NCBI RefSeq assembly: GCF_949987515.2
Contig: NC_082696.1
Location: forward strand, 57,566,947-57,630,946
Length of the DNA stretch: 64,000 nucleotides
Source: Delphinus delphis
Taxonomy: Eukaryota > Chordata > Mammalia > Artiodactyla > Delphinidae
Reading direction: 5' to 3'
Positions 23,545 to 35,290 of the stretch are shown here, piece after piece; the stretch's first letter is position 1; each line of letters starts with the position of its first letter. The notes beneath the pieces are model-generated. The model had not been told where the DNA came from. It saw only the letters and a program-made list of their open reading frames with translations, and did no database searches. Position numbers and translations under genes: made by a program.

Positions 23545-24770
23545 CTGTTCAATTCAATGTCATATTTACTGAACTCCTGCATGGTGCCTGGTCCTAGGGA
23601 AGAAAGGTTGGGTGGACACAGTCTCTGCCCTCAAGAGGCTGTCAGTTTCATAGGGTGGACATTGAGTAAGGAAACCATTACAATGCAAGATATGTACATT
23701 TTTCTTATATATATATTTATTTATTTGGCTGCGTCGGGTCTTAGTTGTGGCACAAGGGATCTTCCTTGCAGCACGCGGGAACTTTCGTTGCGGCGCACAG
23801 GCTTCTCTCTAGTTGTGGCACATGGGCTCTAGAGCACGCGGGCTTAGTTGCCCCGTGGCACGTGGGATCTTAGTTCCCAGACCAGGGATCAAACCCGCAT
23901 ACCCTGCATTGGAAGACGGATTCTTAACCACTGGATCACCCAGCGAAGTCCCCGCAATACATGTAAAATTATAAAATGATGTACAAGCTTGGAGCCAGCA
24001 GAGATGAGAGGCATACGACTCCACCTGAGAGAGGGAAAGAATTTCAGAGGAGATTGAGTTGAGCCCTGAAACTTCTAAAAGAAGTTGCAAAATTGATAAG
24101 TGTGGACAGGGCTCAGATTCCAGGCGAAGAGAACAGGATGTGTAAAAGCCCAAAGGTGTGAAAAAACCCAGCCTGTTCAGGGGTCTACAAATACTCACAT
24201 ACTGATGAGACTATGATGGGGAGGCTGCCCAGGAAAGGGAAGGGTGGAAAGAAAATGAAATGAAAGGTGGGCTTTAACAGGTCAAGACAGGCTAAGCACG
24301 AAAAGCCTTGACTACCAAGATGCAGAACTTCCCTTCATCAGAGAAGTTATGGGACACCACTAAGGATTTTATGCAGGGGAGTGACATGATTGGATTTGCA
24401 TTTTTAGAGACAATTCTAGCAACAGTGTGGAGGGAGATCTGGAGACAGGGCCAGACCAGGGGCTAAATGCAATAATTCAGGAGAGAGGCTGAGGACCTGA
24501 ACTAGGCAATGGCAGTAGAAGGGAATAGGAAAGAGTGGATGGAGAGATCTTCAGAGGCTAGAATCAAAATTATTTGGCGACTGGTTGGACACTGGGGGTC
24601 AGAGAAAAGAATCAATGACAATATCCAGGCTTCCAGCTTGGGTGACTCTGGAGGGGATGGTGGTACCAGCCAACATGTTGACAAGAAACAGGATGTATCC
24701 ATCAGGCTGCACCTGGACAACCAGGCGGGAATGCTGGTTTGGCAGTCGATAGAGGGCTCCAAAGCTCCGA
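23545..24770 (-). mobile_element. L2 (3' UTR and ORF2), antisense, split by SINE
   Basis: Reading down in coordinate this is L2 ORF2 C-terminus then 3' end. The antisense strings 'gcaggggagtgacatgattggatttgc' (24375 on), 'aatgcaataattcaggagagaggctgagg' (24467 on) and 'ctctgccctcaagaggctgtcag' (23622 on) are diagnostic. A CHR SINE interrupts it at 23703-23952. The 153-codon plus frame at 24509-24970 is the antisense of L2 coding sequence, not a gene. Confidence 0.8.
23700..23955 (-). mobile_element. CHR SINE, long form, inside L2
   Basis: Minus-strand long-form SINE from the 'tatttatttatttggctgcgtcgggtc' tail end to 'cacccagcgaagtcccc'. The flanks ('gcaagatatgtaca' before, 'gcaatacatgtaaa' after) suggest a decayed target duplication. 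It is younger than the L2 it splits. Confidence 0.9.
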
Positions 24771-25879
24771 GACGATGTCAGAACTACAAATGTAAATCTG
24801 GAAGTCTATATTATAGGAGACAGTTAGAAGCATTAGGAGTAAAGGCACATAGGAAGAGGAACTGGAAACAGAGACAGTCAATAACAGGGTTCTCCCTGAG
24901 AACCTCAACATTAATATACGTGAACAAAGGAAGAGCAACTAAGACAGAGGTTCATACCCTTAGCTCCTAAGGATGTATTTCATTAGGCAGCATACAATAA
25001 AATTGTATGCATAAAAATGTATATTTATATGCATGTATGTATATTTGTGAATTCATACACGTAATCAAATTCTCAAAATGGGGTATTTGATTCCCCCCCC
25101 AAAAATTAAGAGCTGCCCATTAAGAAGATTCAGTCATAACAGGAGACTCAGGAGAGAGTAGTAAGCATCATGGTAGTGAATGAAGTTCAACAATTTTTCC
25201 CTCAAAAAATAATGTTAGGAGATAATTAAACTGCAATTCCTCCCATGGAAAAACTTTAGAGCAAGGAGATAACAAAGGAAAAGAAAAAGGGCACAGCAGC
25301 TTCCTACCATTGCATCCACTTTCTGTCCACCCTATTTCACGTTCATATATAATTAGAAAAGGAAAATGCGATTGCCCAGTGCACACCTGGACTGAGTCTG
25401 AGCAAAATGGAAAACTCATGAACACAGGTTGGGTCGCCTTTAAAAATGAAGACAGTATTTTTTAAACTAGAAAATTTTGCAGTTGCTACAAACTGACTAA
25501 ATTGTACTCACGAACCCCCCAATTCTATACACTATCTAAACTGCCTAAAGGGTTATTAATTTTTTTCCTTCTCTGGACCACCCTAGGGGTCTCTTACTCT
25601 CCTTACATAACTCAAACCAGGTCACCTCCTGGCTTTCAGTCGTCAGCTTGTTCTTTTTAACAGAGATCAAAATACAAAGCACATTTTTTTCCTTATATTT
25701 TATTTCATCTTCATTTTATTGGTGTAGTTGAACAAGAAAGAAAAAATAATTGGTGTTTAGGATTTTAAGTGGAGAAGCATCTGGAGCAGGACAGGATTCA
25801 GGGGTTCAGAAATTCGTGAATCTCCGACCTAGCCATCTGTCTGTCCATCTATAACTCTCTACCCTTCTACTCAGATTAC
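24771..25879. other. unique sequence with a small perfect hairpin
   Basis: No gene recognised. 24990-25010 is a perfect inverted repeat: arms gcatacaat and attgtatgc, loop aaa. The rest is AT-rich. Confidence 0.45.
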
Positions 25880-26045
25880 TCCTGAACTATTTCTTTCCTC
25901 ATAGCACTCCCACTACAATCTAAACTCTATGAGAGAGGTTTTTGTGTATTTTGTTCACTGTTTACTCCTAGCCACTAGAACAGTACTTGGTACATAGTAG
26001 ATGCTCAATAACATATGTTGAATAAGTAAATGAATAATTTTAGGA
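25880..26045 (+). mobile_element. L2 3' end
   Basis: Sense L2 3' terminus: 'tttgttcactgtttactcctagccactagaacag', 'tacttggtacatagtagatgctcaataacat', then 'gttgaataagtaaatgaat'. Confidence 0.8.
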
Positions 26046-26880
26046 TGTCATCAGAAGGAAATTTATCCCTAAGAAAAATTACTGCCATGGTAATACCTCA
26101 TGACCACGGATTTCTTTGAAATTTTGCTTTGCGTTCTTGTCTTGCATGGGAATTTTTATCCCATTCAAATTTTTCTCTTGGATTTTGAGTTGCCACAGCC
26201 TAGCCCACTGGGCTGCCCAGGCATAGGCCATGTTACAGGGTTGGAGATGTTGCCCATTTATGGACAACACAATCTCAAAAGCTTTTTGCACAAGAAGCAC
26301 AGGCATCCTCCCCCTTTTGATTCAGATGACTCTCTGGCCTATGGGAGCTATAGGCAGGGGTCCACTTCTAGCTGCAACCCAGGTAATGTGGCATAATGAT
26401 TTCAGCTCCAGTTTTCCAATTGGGAATGAGGTCCAGTTCTCAGCTCTGTTAGCCTGAGAAAGCTTGGACTGCATTCTCCTCTTGTCCTCCTCTTGTTTTT
26501 AAGCCTGTATATGTACTTTGTAATTTTTAAAGTATCTTTTTCAACTATTCCTATGTCTGTGGAATAAAGAAGATTATGCAATACATCATCTTGATTGAAA
26601 GTCACCATAATTTTTCAAAGCTCAAAAACTTGGGGAAGTAGTGGATTTTCTTTTCTCTTTGAAATTCCTTAATGGAAGATACGTACCTATATTAGCTCCT
26701 TTTTAAGACGTAGATTTTTTTTTCAGAAAAACCATAATTAGTGGATTCTTGTAATGGTGAACTTTCTTTGCATTCCTGGAATTAACTGTATTGATCACTA
26801 CAGTGACAAATACTTATGTAACATGATGTGCCAGCGCTTCACAAAGGTTAACTCATTTAATGATTTTGGTAGGTTGTTTT
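26046..26880. other. unique sequence, nothing recognised
   Basis: No gene or repeat recognised. The frames at 26079-26457 overlap on both strands and carry no motif. Confidence 0.4.
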
Positions 26881-27375
26881 CAAAGATAGTTGCAACTATT
26901 CCTCCCATCCCTATATGTACACATGTACACCACTTACAAGGCAATACTATCATCCTTCCTATTAAGAGGGAGTCTCTTTCTCCACCCCTTGAAACTGGGC
27001 CACCTTCTGACTTGCTTTGACCAACCAAATGCAGCAGGACATTGTGTGACTTCCAAATCTAGGCCTCCAGAGGTTTTGCAGTTTCTGTTCTCACCCTCTT
27101 GCTGCCCCCTTAAGAGTGAGAAACCGCATGGAGAGAGAGACCCAGCCAACAGCCCGCCAGCACCAACCGCCAGACATGTGATGGAGAGCACCTTGGGCCA
27201 CCAGCCCCGGTGAGCCACCAGAAGCCTGCAGCCACATGAGTGACCAGAGCCAGACTAGCAAGAGAACTGCCTCGTTGATCCTGGCACAAATGCCAATCCA
27301 CAGAATTAATAGCTTGTTAGTGACTGTTAATTAACTTTGGGGTGGTATGTTGTGAAATATTAGATAACAGATAGA
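26881..27375 (+). mobile_element. MaLR (MLT1-type) LTR fragment
   Basis: Body pattern of MLT1 LTRs: 'cctccagaggttttgcagtttctgttctc', repeated 'gccacatgagtgaccagagccag'-like phrases, then 'tttggggtggtatgttgtgaaatattagataaca', the usual 3' end. The 5' terminus is unclear. It is a non-coding solo LTR; no internal retroviral genes are present. Confidence 0.6.
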
Positions 27376-28189
27376 ATTACTTATTATTATTTAAATACTA
27401 CTATCAATACATTCCATACGTCATTTTTTTTTAATTTTAGGACTATGTTCCTAAATGAAAGTGGCCCAGAGTTTTCTTTCTTGTGGTATACCTTTGTTTA
27501 GTTTCATATTACAGTTTAATCGGCGAGCTTATTTCCATCTTCTATGCTATGAAACTGTTTAAATAGCATAGAATTATCTATTCCTTAATGATTTGTTAGA
27601 ACTTACCCACAAAATTATCTTTGCCTGGTGGCTTCATTCACCATACGTATTTTACTAACTTTTCAAATTATTTTCAGTTTATTCTTTGTCTATCAAGCTA
27701 TTCATTTTATATATCTAAAAACATGTTCCATTTTTTAGCCTGTTAAAATACTGCAAATATTGATATTTTTAATTTATACAGACAGTTAACAATGATAAGT
27801 TAAAGCTATGACATTTCTCTTGTTATCAATTGCCTTACTGCAGACTAAAGGAATTTAAGCAACAGTTAATATTCGAATAACTTCATAGATAATGAGAGCT
27901 AATCAAGGTCTGTGCTATGCCATTTTAAAATCTACCAGTAGGTGGAGCTCTAACATCAAATCATATAATCTTTAACAGCTTGTACCTCTTTTTGTTCCTT
28001 GCACTAATCTCAATTTCCATGTTATAAAAAACAAACTATATTTATCCTAAAATCAAAAATGAAATCAAGGTGACATTTTATAATAATTTTTGGAAGTATA
28101 CTGTACAAGTAGACATTAAAATGTAGTTTTTAGAAAAATAAATACCTACCAAAGAGTCACCTACATGAAGAAAACAAATCACCAAAAAC
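27376..28189. other. AT-rich unique sequence
   Basis: No gene or repeat recognised. Confidence 0.4.
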
Positions 28190-28620
28190 TATTCATTACA
28201 TTTATGTATTTGAAACAAGTTAAATATCTAAAAATAAAAAGGTAGTTAAATAAATTATAATACATTCATATAGTAGAATAACATAAAGACATTAAAAAGT
28301 ATATATTTGAAGATTTTTTAATATGGGAAAATGCTCAAGGAAAAAAATAAAATACAAAATTAATTTTACCTAATTTTTAAAAAAAATTACACATGTGCAC
28401 GGAAAAAGAACCTGGAAAGATATCAACATGTTGACATTGATTGTCTCTGGATAGTGAGATACAGGTGGTTTTCATCATTTTTTTACACTTCTTTTTATGT
28501 CCCAATTCCCTACAAGGAGACTTATTTGCTTTCATAATGAAAAGAAAAAATGTATTTAGAAAGTTATTGGCATTCCTGTTACAGAGGTATATTTCATTAG
28601 GAATAAATAAATATCAGATT
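28190..28620 (+). mobile_element. probable L1M 3' UTR fragment
   Basis: Resembles an old L1 3' UTR: 'atatgggaaaatgctcaagg', 'gcacggaaaaagaacctggaaagatatcaac', then 'gattgtctctggatagtgagata'. Diverged; family name uncertain. Confidence 0.45.
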
Positions 28621-28734
28621 AAATGATATAGGCAATGACCTTCTTACTTAAAATCCCTGCCCTGGGATTTGTTTTTTCATGGCACTGTAAAAATTCAAGC
28701 TTTAACATCTCCCCATTTCCCCCTTAATTTCAGT

Positions 28735-29012
28735 TATGCAAGATGAATAAGTTCTGGAGATCTAATGTACATCAATATGACTATAATTAATCATACTGTA
28801 CTGTATACTTGAAATTTGCTAAGAATGTAGATCCTAAGTATTCTCGCCACACACACACACACACACACACAGACACACACACACAGAGATGATAGATATG
28901 TTCATTAGCTTGATTGTGGTGATTATTTCATAGTGTATACATATATCAACATCAAGTTTTACATCTTAAATACACATAATTTTTATTCGTCATTTATACC
29001 TCAATAAAGTTA
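28735..29012 (+). mobile_element. L1 3' end with internal (CA)n
   Basis: Sense L1MA-like 3' terminus ('aagttctggagatctaatgtacatc', then 'atacctcaataaagttagaaaaaaa'). A (CA)n microsatellite at 28848-28885 lies where the L1 3' UTR has 'ttctcgccacac'. Tail at 29003-29012. Confidence 0.75.
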
Positions 29013-29099
29013 GAAAAAAATTCAAACTTCAAAAGGGGGAGAAAAAAAGAGACCAACAGAAGAGACCAAAAGGGTTAGGGTTTAAGAAAAGGTACAGAC

Positions 29100-29715
29100 A
29101 GGGGAAACAACCTAAGTATCTGCCAATGGATGAATGAATAAAGAAAATGTGATATACAGACACACACACAACACACACACACAAAATGGAATATCATTCA
29201 GGCTTAGAAAAGAAGGAAATTCTGCCATTTGCTACAACACAGATGAAACTTGAGGTCATTATTTAAGTAAACTAAGTCAGAAAGAAAAAGACAAACACTG
29301 TATAATCTCACTTTTATGTGGAATCTAAAAACAAAAACAAAAAAACTGAACTCATAGAAACAATAGATTGGTGGTTGCCAGTGGTGAGGGTGGGGCGGAA
29401 ACAGGTGAAGGTGGCCAAAGGTCCCTACCCTTCCAGGTAAACTTCCAGCTCTGAAATGAATGAATTCCTGGGATATAATACATTGGTGACTACAGTTAAC
29501 AATACTGTATTTTATGTACTTGAAAGTTGCTAAAAGATCTTAAATGTTCTCAACACACACACACACAAAAATGGTAACTATGTGAAGTGATGGGTGTAAC
29601 TACATTGTGGTAATCATTTTGCAACGCATACGTACATCAAATCATTATGTTGCACACCTTAAACTTCCACAATGTTATATATCAATTCTGTCTCAGTAAA
29701 TCTGGGGAAAAAACA
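29100..29715 (+). mobile_element. L1 3' end (ORF2 stop region and 3' UTR) with two (CA)n
   Basis: Sense L1 from 'aacctaagtatctgccaatggatgaatg' (ORF2 C-terminus) through 'ataatctcacttttatgtggaatct' and the 3' UTR to 'atatcaattctgtctcagtaaat'. (CA)n tracts at 29161-29183 and 29551-29567. The second sits at the same point of the 3' UTR as the one in the preceding element. Confidence 0.8.
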
Positions 29716-30038
29716 AATTTAAAAGAAAAGGGATGGACATTCTTTACTGTGGCTGGAGGTTCACTAAGGGAAAGGTGCTAAGTAATCCCTCCTTCTTTCC
29801 TCCTTTAGTGCAATTCACTTGTCCCTAGAATGCATGAGTGGGTTCATATGTACACACAGCCTTAATGATGGGAGGAGATTCTCCAGGTTCCTCTGGGGGG
29901 GGTGGGGGGAGGAGGAGCTCTATAACCTGAGCTGCCAGGGCTGTGATTGGCTCCAGAGGGGACCCTAGCACCTCCAGATCGCAGAATCTGTCTGTGGGCT
30001 GCTACAACCTTTCAGCAGCTGGTCAAGCTGGATTGAAA
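29716..30038. other. unique sequence
   Basis: About 320 bp, G-rich at 29890-29925. Nothing recognised. Confidence 0.4.
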
Positions 30039-30092
30039 AGATCAAGATGGGGGTATAGCTCAGTGGTAGAGCATCTGACTGCAGATCAAGAT
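30039..30092 (+). pseudogene. tRNA-Cys(GCA) 5' fragment, tail-less retro-insertion
   Basis: 30049-30090 matches the first 42 nt of vertebrate tRNA-Cys with one apparent difference (gcatctgact for gcatttgact). It includes box A (tagctcagtgg, 30056-30066) and anticodon GCA at 30081-30083. The T arm, box B and acceptor 3' strand are absent, so it cannot be a working tRNA gene. The 10-bp direct repeat agatcaagat (30039-30048 and 30083-30092) flanks it, and its right copy overlaps the tRNA match by 8 nt. Tail-less, 3'-truncated retropseudogenes of this kind are a known mammalian class. Confidence 0.85.
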
Positions 30093-30429
30093 TACTGAGG
30101 ATATTTTTATCACTGACACTTGTGTTAAAAGACATGTTATTATTTACAAGGCCTTGGTCAGAAATCACTGCATTTCTGTTTTATCCTTTGCCACTTTGAT
30201 GCATACACTCTGATTTCTTTTGAAAGCAGGGATATGCAGATATCCTGGGGCCTGCTCTCTAAGCTGGTGGGGGAAAAATTGAGGACATCACAGAGCACAC
30301 ACTAATTCTCAGGAAAGAAGAAAAGCCTGAAAGGATGAGAATGCACAAAGGACAATCACTCCACCTGGCAACTTTTAGTGGGAAGGTGGCCACGGTCATC
30401 AACATGTTTCTTCTAGTTTTATATTTTTA
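30093..30429. other. unique sequence
   Basis: No gene or repeat recognised. Confidence 0.4.
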
Positions 30430-30610
30430 GTCACCTAAAGTATAATGGATGTGGAATAAAATTCATTCATTTTTAAGGGTACATTTGATGAGTTCTGACA
30501 GATGTATACAGCTGTATAACCACCACCACACACAATCAGGTAATAGAACATTTCCATCATTCCCGAAGAGTTTCCTCATGACACTTGGCAGTCCCCTTCC
30601 CCTGTACTTT
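30430..30610 (-). mobile_element. L1M 3' UTR fragment
   Basis: Antisense old L1 3' UTR: 'aaattcattcatttttaagggtac', 'ctgtataaccaccaccaca' and 'atagaacatttccatcattcc'. A well-known phrase of L1MC/L1ME 3' UTRs. Confidence 0.65.
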
Positions 30611-31874
30611 ACATTTCAGATGGATACAATGACAATATGTCCCAAACAAGAAGCTGTGACCATGGTTGACAGGTACAAAGGTACTCATAGGAATAATATG
30701 GTATTTGAACTTAAGACTGCCCCAAAAAACCTGGGCCACCAGTTTCCATATGGATGGAGATGAAGTGATTTCAAGTTTTGGAAAAGTAGAGACAAAGGAA
30801 ACAGCAGAAGACAGTGAAAAATTGGACAATATAGAGGAGATGGGAACAGAGAGGAAACGTGAATAAAAAAGAGATTGGAAATGATGGTGGTAAGAACAAG
30901 AGAAGAGTAGACCAGAACACAAGTATGTATTTTTAATTGCTTATTTCTATACTTTCTAAAATACTGAGGTTGGTAAGGGGGAAACCATTGAAGATAGAAT
31001 GAAAAACTCTATTAGGGGTTAGAAGGAAGAAAAATGTAGGGGGAATCCAGAATTTCTCAGTTGTTTTCATTTAAACCCCGAGCTAGTCTATTTCCCAGGC
31101 ACATCTAGCCGGGCCACGTTTTGAAATAGTCACCATTTACCTTGCAGCCCTGAAGCCAGTGGTTCTCATTCTTTGCTGTGTAAGTGTGTGTCCCTGGTAA
31201 ACTTTCAAATACCAGGGTTTTAATCAGCACACTCAAGAGGACAGATCTGCCCCCTCTGTGTTGACTGCAGGCTCCATGGACCCACAGCAGGTGGAGGGAA
31301 TTGTTTGAGTATGACAGTCCAGACCCCAGGTTCCTGCATCCTTCAGGGGTAAAGGAGTTCTTTCTTTAGCACCTGCATGGCTCAAAGTGCACATCCCACC
31401 TCCAACTCAGGGCGAACGGCAGGCTGCTGCATCTACTCAGCTCTGCCTTCGTCTGGGAAGCAGCAACATAAATTGCAACCGAAATTAATTTTGCAAACTG
31501 ACCAACATTTGTTCCCTTGCCTGTAAAGGGTCTGCAGTACAAGAGGGTCCCTCGGCAGGCTGAGTGACTCCCCACTTCTGTTGATGCCATTCTCCCCACG
31601 TTGGCCATCTCACTTCTCTCACTTTGGCATGAAATTTCTAGGCTGCACAAGATCCCTGGGGCTGTGTTCCACCTCCACGCTTTCCTTGCCCTGGACTTTC
31701 CTGATTCCATTCGTCAGCCTGACTCACATCCCATTCCTGGCCCGGCTCTTACGCTAGAAAATCAGGCAGCTAATGGGTGTTAAGGTGTTTTCGGCTGGAG
31801 TAGTGGATTTTCCTACCAGGTGACATGTTTGCATTTGAACAGGGACTCTTTCGAGTGCCTGAGATTCTCTTAAA
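30611..31874. other. unique sequence, no gene
   Basis: GC content rises in 31150-31780. The 114-codon minus frame 31366-31710 and the frames at 30557-30922 show no domain. A MER5-like phrase at 31160-31210 (agtggttctcattctttgct) is too short to call. Confidence 0.45.
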
Positions 31875-32091
31875 GCAGTGGTGCTCGCCCAGGGTGATTT
31901 TCCTGCTGGGGGATATTTAACAATGTGTGGAGATAGGATTGTTCACAGCTGGTGGGATGGGGACCTGCTGCTGGCATCCAGCAGGTAGAGGCCAAGGGTG
32001 CTGCTAAACACCTCACGGTGCACAGAACAGTCCCCACAACAAAGAAGGATCCAGCCCAGGTTGTCTGTCATGAGGAGACCGAGAAACCCTG
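31875..32091 (+). mobile_element. MER3-like hAT MITE
   Basis: cagtggtgctcgcccagggtg at the left end, 'gcatccagcaggtagaggccaagg' inside, 'cacaacaaagaaggatccagccc' and a gagaaaccctg right end: the full ~215-bp layout of a non-autonomous hAT-type element. A copy in the other orientation is at 61029-61235. The family name is from memory. Confidence 0.65.
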
Positions 32092-32261
32092 CCTTGAAGG
32101 AACGGCTCCACCAGTGGAGATAGAAGACTGTGTCAGGCGGGCAAAAGGAGGTATTATGAGACAGTTGAGGTTTGTGGCATCCTCCAGCTCACACTTATCT
32201 AGGCCTATTGTAACTCCCGGCAATAAGGGCACAGCCTAGACTCTGCCATGGTCGCTTTTTA
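32092..32261. other. short unique spacer
   Basis: Nothing recognised. Confidence 0.4.
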
Positions 32262-32998
32262 GTAAGGTTCCTTAAAAAACTAAAAATAGAATTACCATAT
32301 GACCCAGCAATCCCACTACTGGGCACATACCCTGAGAAAACCATAATTTAAAAAGAGTCATGTACCAACATGTTCATTGCAGCTCTATTTACAATAGCCA
32401 GGACATGGAAGAAACCCAGGTGTCCATCAACAGATGAATGGATAAACAAGATGTGGCACGTATATACAATGGAACATTACTCAGCCATAAAAAGAAATGA
32501 AATTTGAGTTATTTGTAGTGAGGTGGATGGACCTAGAGTCTGTCATACAGAGTGAAGTAAGTCAGAAAGAGAAAAACAAACACCGTATGCTAACACATAT
32601 ATATGGAATCTAAGAAAAAAAAAAGGTCATGAAGAACCTAGGGGTAAGACGGGGAAGAAAGACACAGACCTACTAGAGCATGGACTTGAGGATATGGGGA
32701 GGGAGAGGGGTAGGCTGTGACGAGGTAAGAGAGTGGCATGGACATATATACACTACCAAGCGTAAAGTGGATAGCTAGTGGGAAGCAGCCACGTAGCACG
32801 GGGAGATCAGCTCGGTGCTTTGTGACCACCTAGATGGGTGGGATAGGGAGGGTGGAAGGGAGGGAGACGCAGGAGGGAAGAAATATGGGAACATGTGTAT
32901 AGGTATAACTGATTCACTTTGTTATAAAGCAGAAACTAACACACCATTGTAAAGCAATTATACTCCAATAAAGATGTTAAAAAAAAAGAAAAAGAAAA
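32262..32998 (+). mobile_element. young L1 3' end
   Basis: Plus-strand copy of the same L1 family as 7248-7952. It opens in ORF2 ('aatagaattaccatatgacccagc'), passes 'ggtgtccatcaacagatgaatgg', then the 3' UTR ('gaagcagccacgtagcacgggg') to 'caataaagatgttaaaaaaaa' and a long (AAAAAG) tail. 5'-truncated, ~735 bp. No clear target duplication. Confidence 0.9.
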
Positions 32999-34369
32999 AG
33001 CAGCCTTCAAGTTACCTGAGAGCATACCTTCCAGTCCCACCCTCTCACCGAACACAGGAGTTTCCCCAGACATTAACAGTATCACGACACAGCTGCTTCT
33101 CAAAATGCTTCTCCTCAGAAACACAGCAACACAAACCCATGTCCAGCTCACGTTTGGACACAGGATGGATGCTCCCTATTAATCGGGCTCTTTTTCTGAG
33201 TTGCTGTTTTTCTGAGCATGTGATTCAATTCACACTAAACCCATCTGCGTCACAAGGAATATTGTGAAGTGTTTCTATTCAACAAACAGAAAAGGCATAA
33301 TATTCCAATATCCTTAATAGATTTGGCCTTAAAGCTGGAAAATGATGTATTTTGCAAATATATTCCCACTAAAACTGAGGACCGTTAAGTCATTTCTTGA
33401 CCCAGACCTGATGAGGCACATTTACACTTCAAACCTGTGGTGAAAAACCCACAGAGCCATTTGATGTTTACATGAAAACGGACTTCAAAGCCTACCCTGC
33501 ATTCCTGTTCATTCTACGGGTGCAGCTTTCCAGCAGAACGTGATTATACCCCTGATTACTTATGCCTATTGTCATGGCAGTTTCATCTAAAGCTCTTTTA
33601 GAATTTAATAATTGCCTTTTGTTAACCAGGATAATAGTGCAGAGGGCTTGCAGCACACGTGAAACAACCGTGCACAATACCCGCAAGTAAGTGGCCGGGG
33701 TGATCGAAAAACAGACGAAATCCACTGGACTTTTGTTATGAAATAAACTCTGAACGGAAGAATAAAATATCATCAATGGCTGAATGTGTATTGTTACTTT
33801 GAAGCTTTTCCCAGCTACCACCATCATCAGATCAGAGTGAGTGGAAGCTAATACCCACTACTTTAAATAATTATTGGATTATTTTTTCTCATTATTTATT
33901 ATTCAGCCTGTTGTGAACACCACCTCACTTGATGTTATAATTAGTTCTCTGAGAAACCTTTTGCAAAATAAATGGTTCCACTTTTGTAGTAATAGAGGTA
34001 TGAAAATGGGGTACGGAAGGCAGGGGAAACAATGTGGTCTCCATTTCATGTGCCAGGAAATGAAGCTGTGTTTGAACACTGATCATGGACTCAGTAAATC
34101 ATGTTTCTCACATCTGTTTGGAAATTATGAAATTCATCATATATACATGCACAGAACATTATCACCAGAGATGTTTACTACCATTTTAGATTTAGATTGC
34201 CATTAAGGATTCAATTATAAATATCACAAATGCTAATTGAGATGAGCACATACAAGCAAATAAACCTACCTCCTCGTGGTCACGATAGATCGATTTTTGA
34301 GAAAACTATTTCTGAAGGAGAGATGGGGAAGAAAACCAAGTCACCAGTTACCAATGTTACTGGATAAAA
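32999..34369. other. repeat-free unique block
   Basis: 1.4 kb without a recognisable repeat. 33490-33870 is CpG-bearing and of mixed composition with no coding motif; it is a candidate conserved non-coding segment, which cannot be tested from one sequence. Confidence 0.4.
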
Positions 34370-34500
34370 TATTAACACTAGGAGAGGCTCTAGAAACTAT
34401 ATTTTAGCAGCTCATTTAACCTAAACCCCAGAGAGAGTAAGCCATTTTCTTAATGTCACACAGCTAGTTAGGAGCAGAAATTTGTTTCCAAACACTAAAG
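34370..34500 (-). mobile_element. MIR SINE
   Basis: Antisense MIR: 'accccagagagagtaagccattttcttaatgtcacacagctagttaggagcag'-type layout, centred on cacacagctagt at 34458-34469. Confidence 0.6.
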
Positions 34501-34679
34501 AGGGATAAGTTGAACTTCTAGCAAATTGGTGTTAAAGAACTTTGAACACTTCAAGGACAAAGATCACAAAGACATACAAGACAAACTCAAATTTATCAGT
34601 TTTTCGTTTCCCCAAGTTGAGTGTTCTTACTGCTTCAAATTCTTTTCAGATCTTCAAACTCCATTCATCGTATCTGCCC

Positions 34680-35290
34680 CCATTTTGATCCTGTCACTTC
34701 CCTAATGGCTCTGCATCACTTAGAGATAATGAAGGGTTAACTGCTTAACTTGGCTTTCAAAGGCGCTTTCCATCTGGCCCTGACGTGGTCCTTCTCACTG
34801 AGCATCACTACTCCACCCAGTAAAATCCTCTGACGGTTCCAGGATACACTATACATATTTTGAAATGAGCACCTCTGCTACTGCAATATCACCTGCACAG
34901 AATGCTTGGCCCTCACCTCTCTGCCTATCTCAAGGACAGGTGCCAATGCATGCTCGTACCTGTCCATCTCCCCTATCCCACCCAGAGGACATCACTAGTT
35001 CCCCACAGCACTCTCCCCACTGAGACCAGGCTCACCCCAGAATGTGTCTCAACAAAGACTTCCAGATTGCCATACTGGTGGAAGCCAATTTGTCATTCCT
35101 TGTGGGGTTCTCCCTGGTCTTCCACATCCATCCAGCTCAAGTCCCCTGCCCCCTATTCAGTTTCTCTGAAACTCTCTCCTTCCTCTGAATTCCTATTGTG
35201 TGCAACTCTTGTTTCACTTAAGTTACTGCCTATCTTCTTGGTCATAACATTCCTGAAAACAAGGATCATTTAATTCCATTTTTCAGTAAC
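34680..35290 (+). mobile_element. L2 ORF2 3' part and 3' UTR
   Basis: Sense L2: 'cacttccctaatggctctgcatcac', 'ctttccatctggccctgacgtggtcc', 'cagaatgcttggccctcacctctctgcc', and 'tcataacattcctgaaaacaaggatcatttaa' near the end. The 123-codon frame 34902-35273 lies inside it and is a relic, not a gene. Confidence 0.65.

Noticed and set aside
24509..24970. 153-codon plus-strand frame
   Set aside because: It is the antisense of L2 ORF2 sequence; no domain and no conserved motif in this frame.
24990..25010. Perfect 9-bp hairpin as a terminator or regulatory stem
   Set aside because: Short AT-rich palindromes are expected by chance in 64 kb, and there is no gene context.
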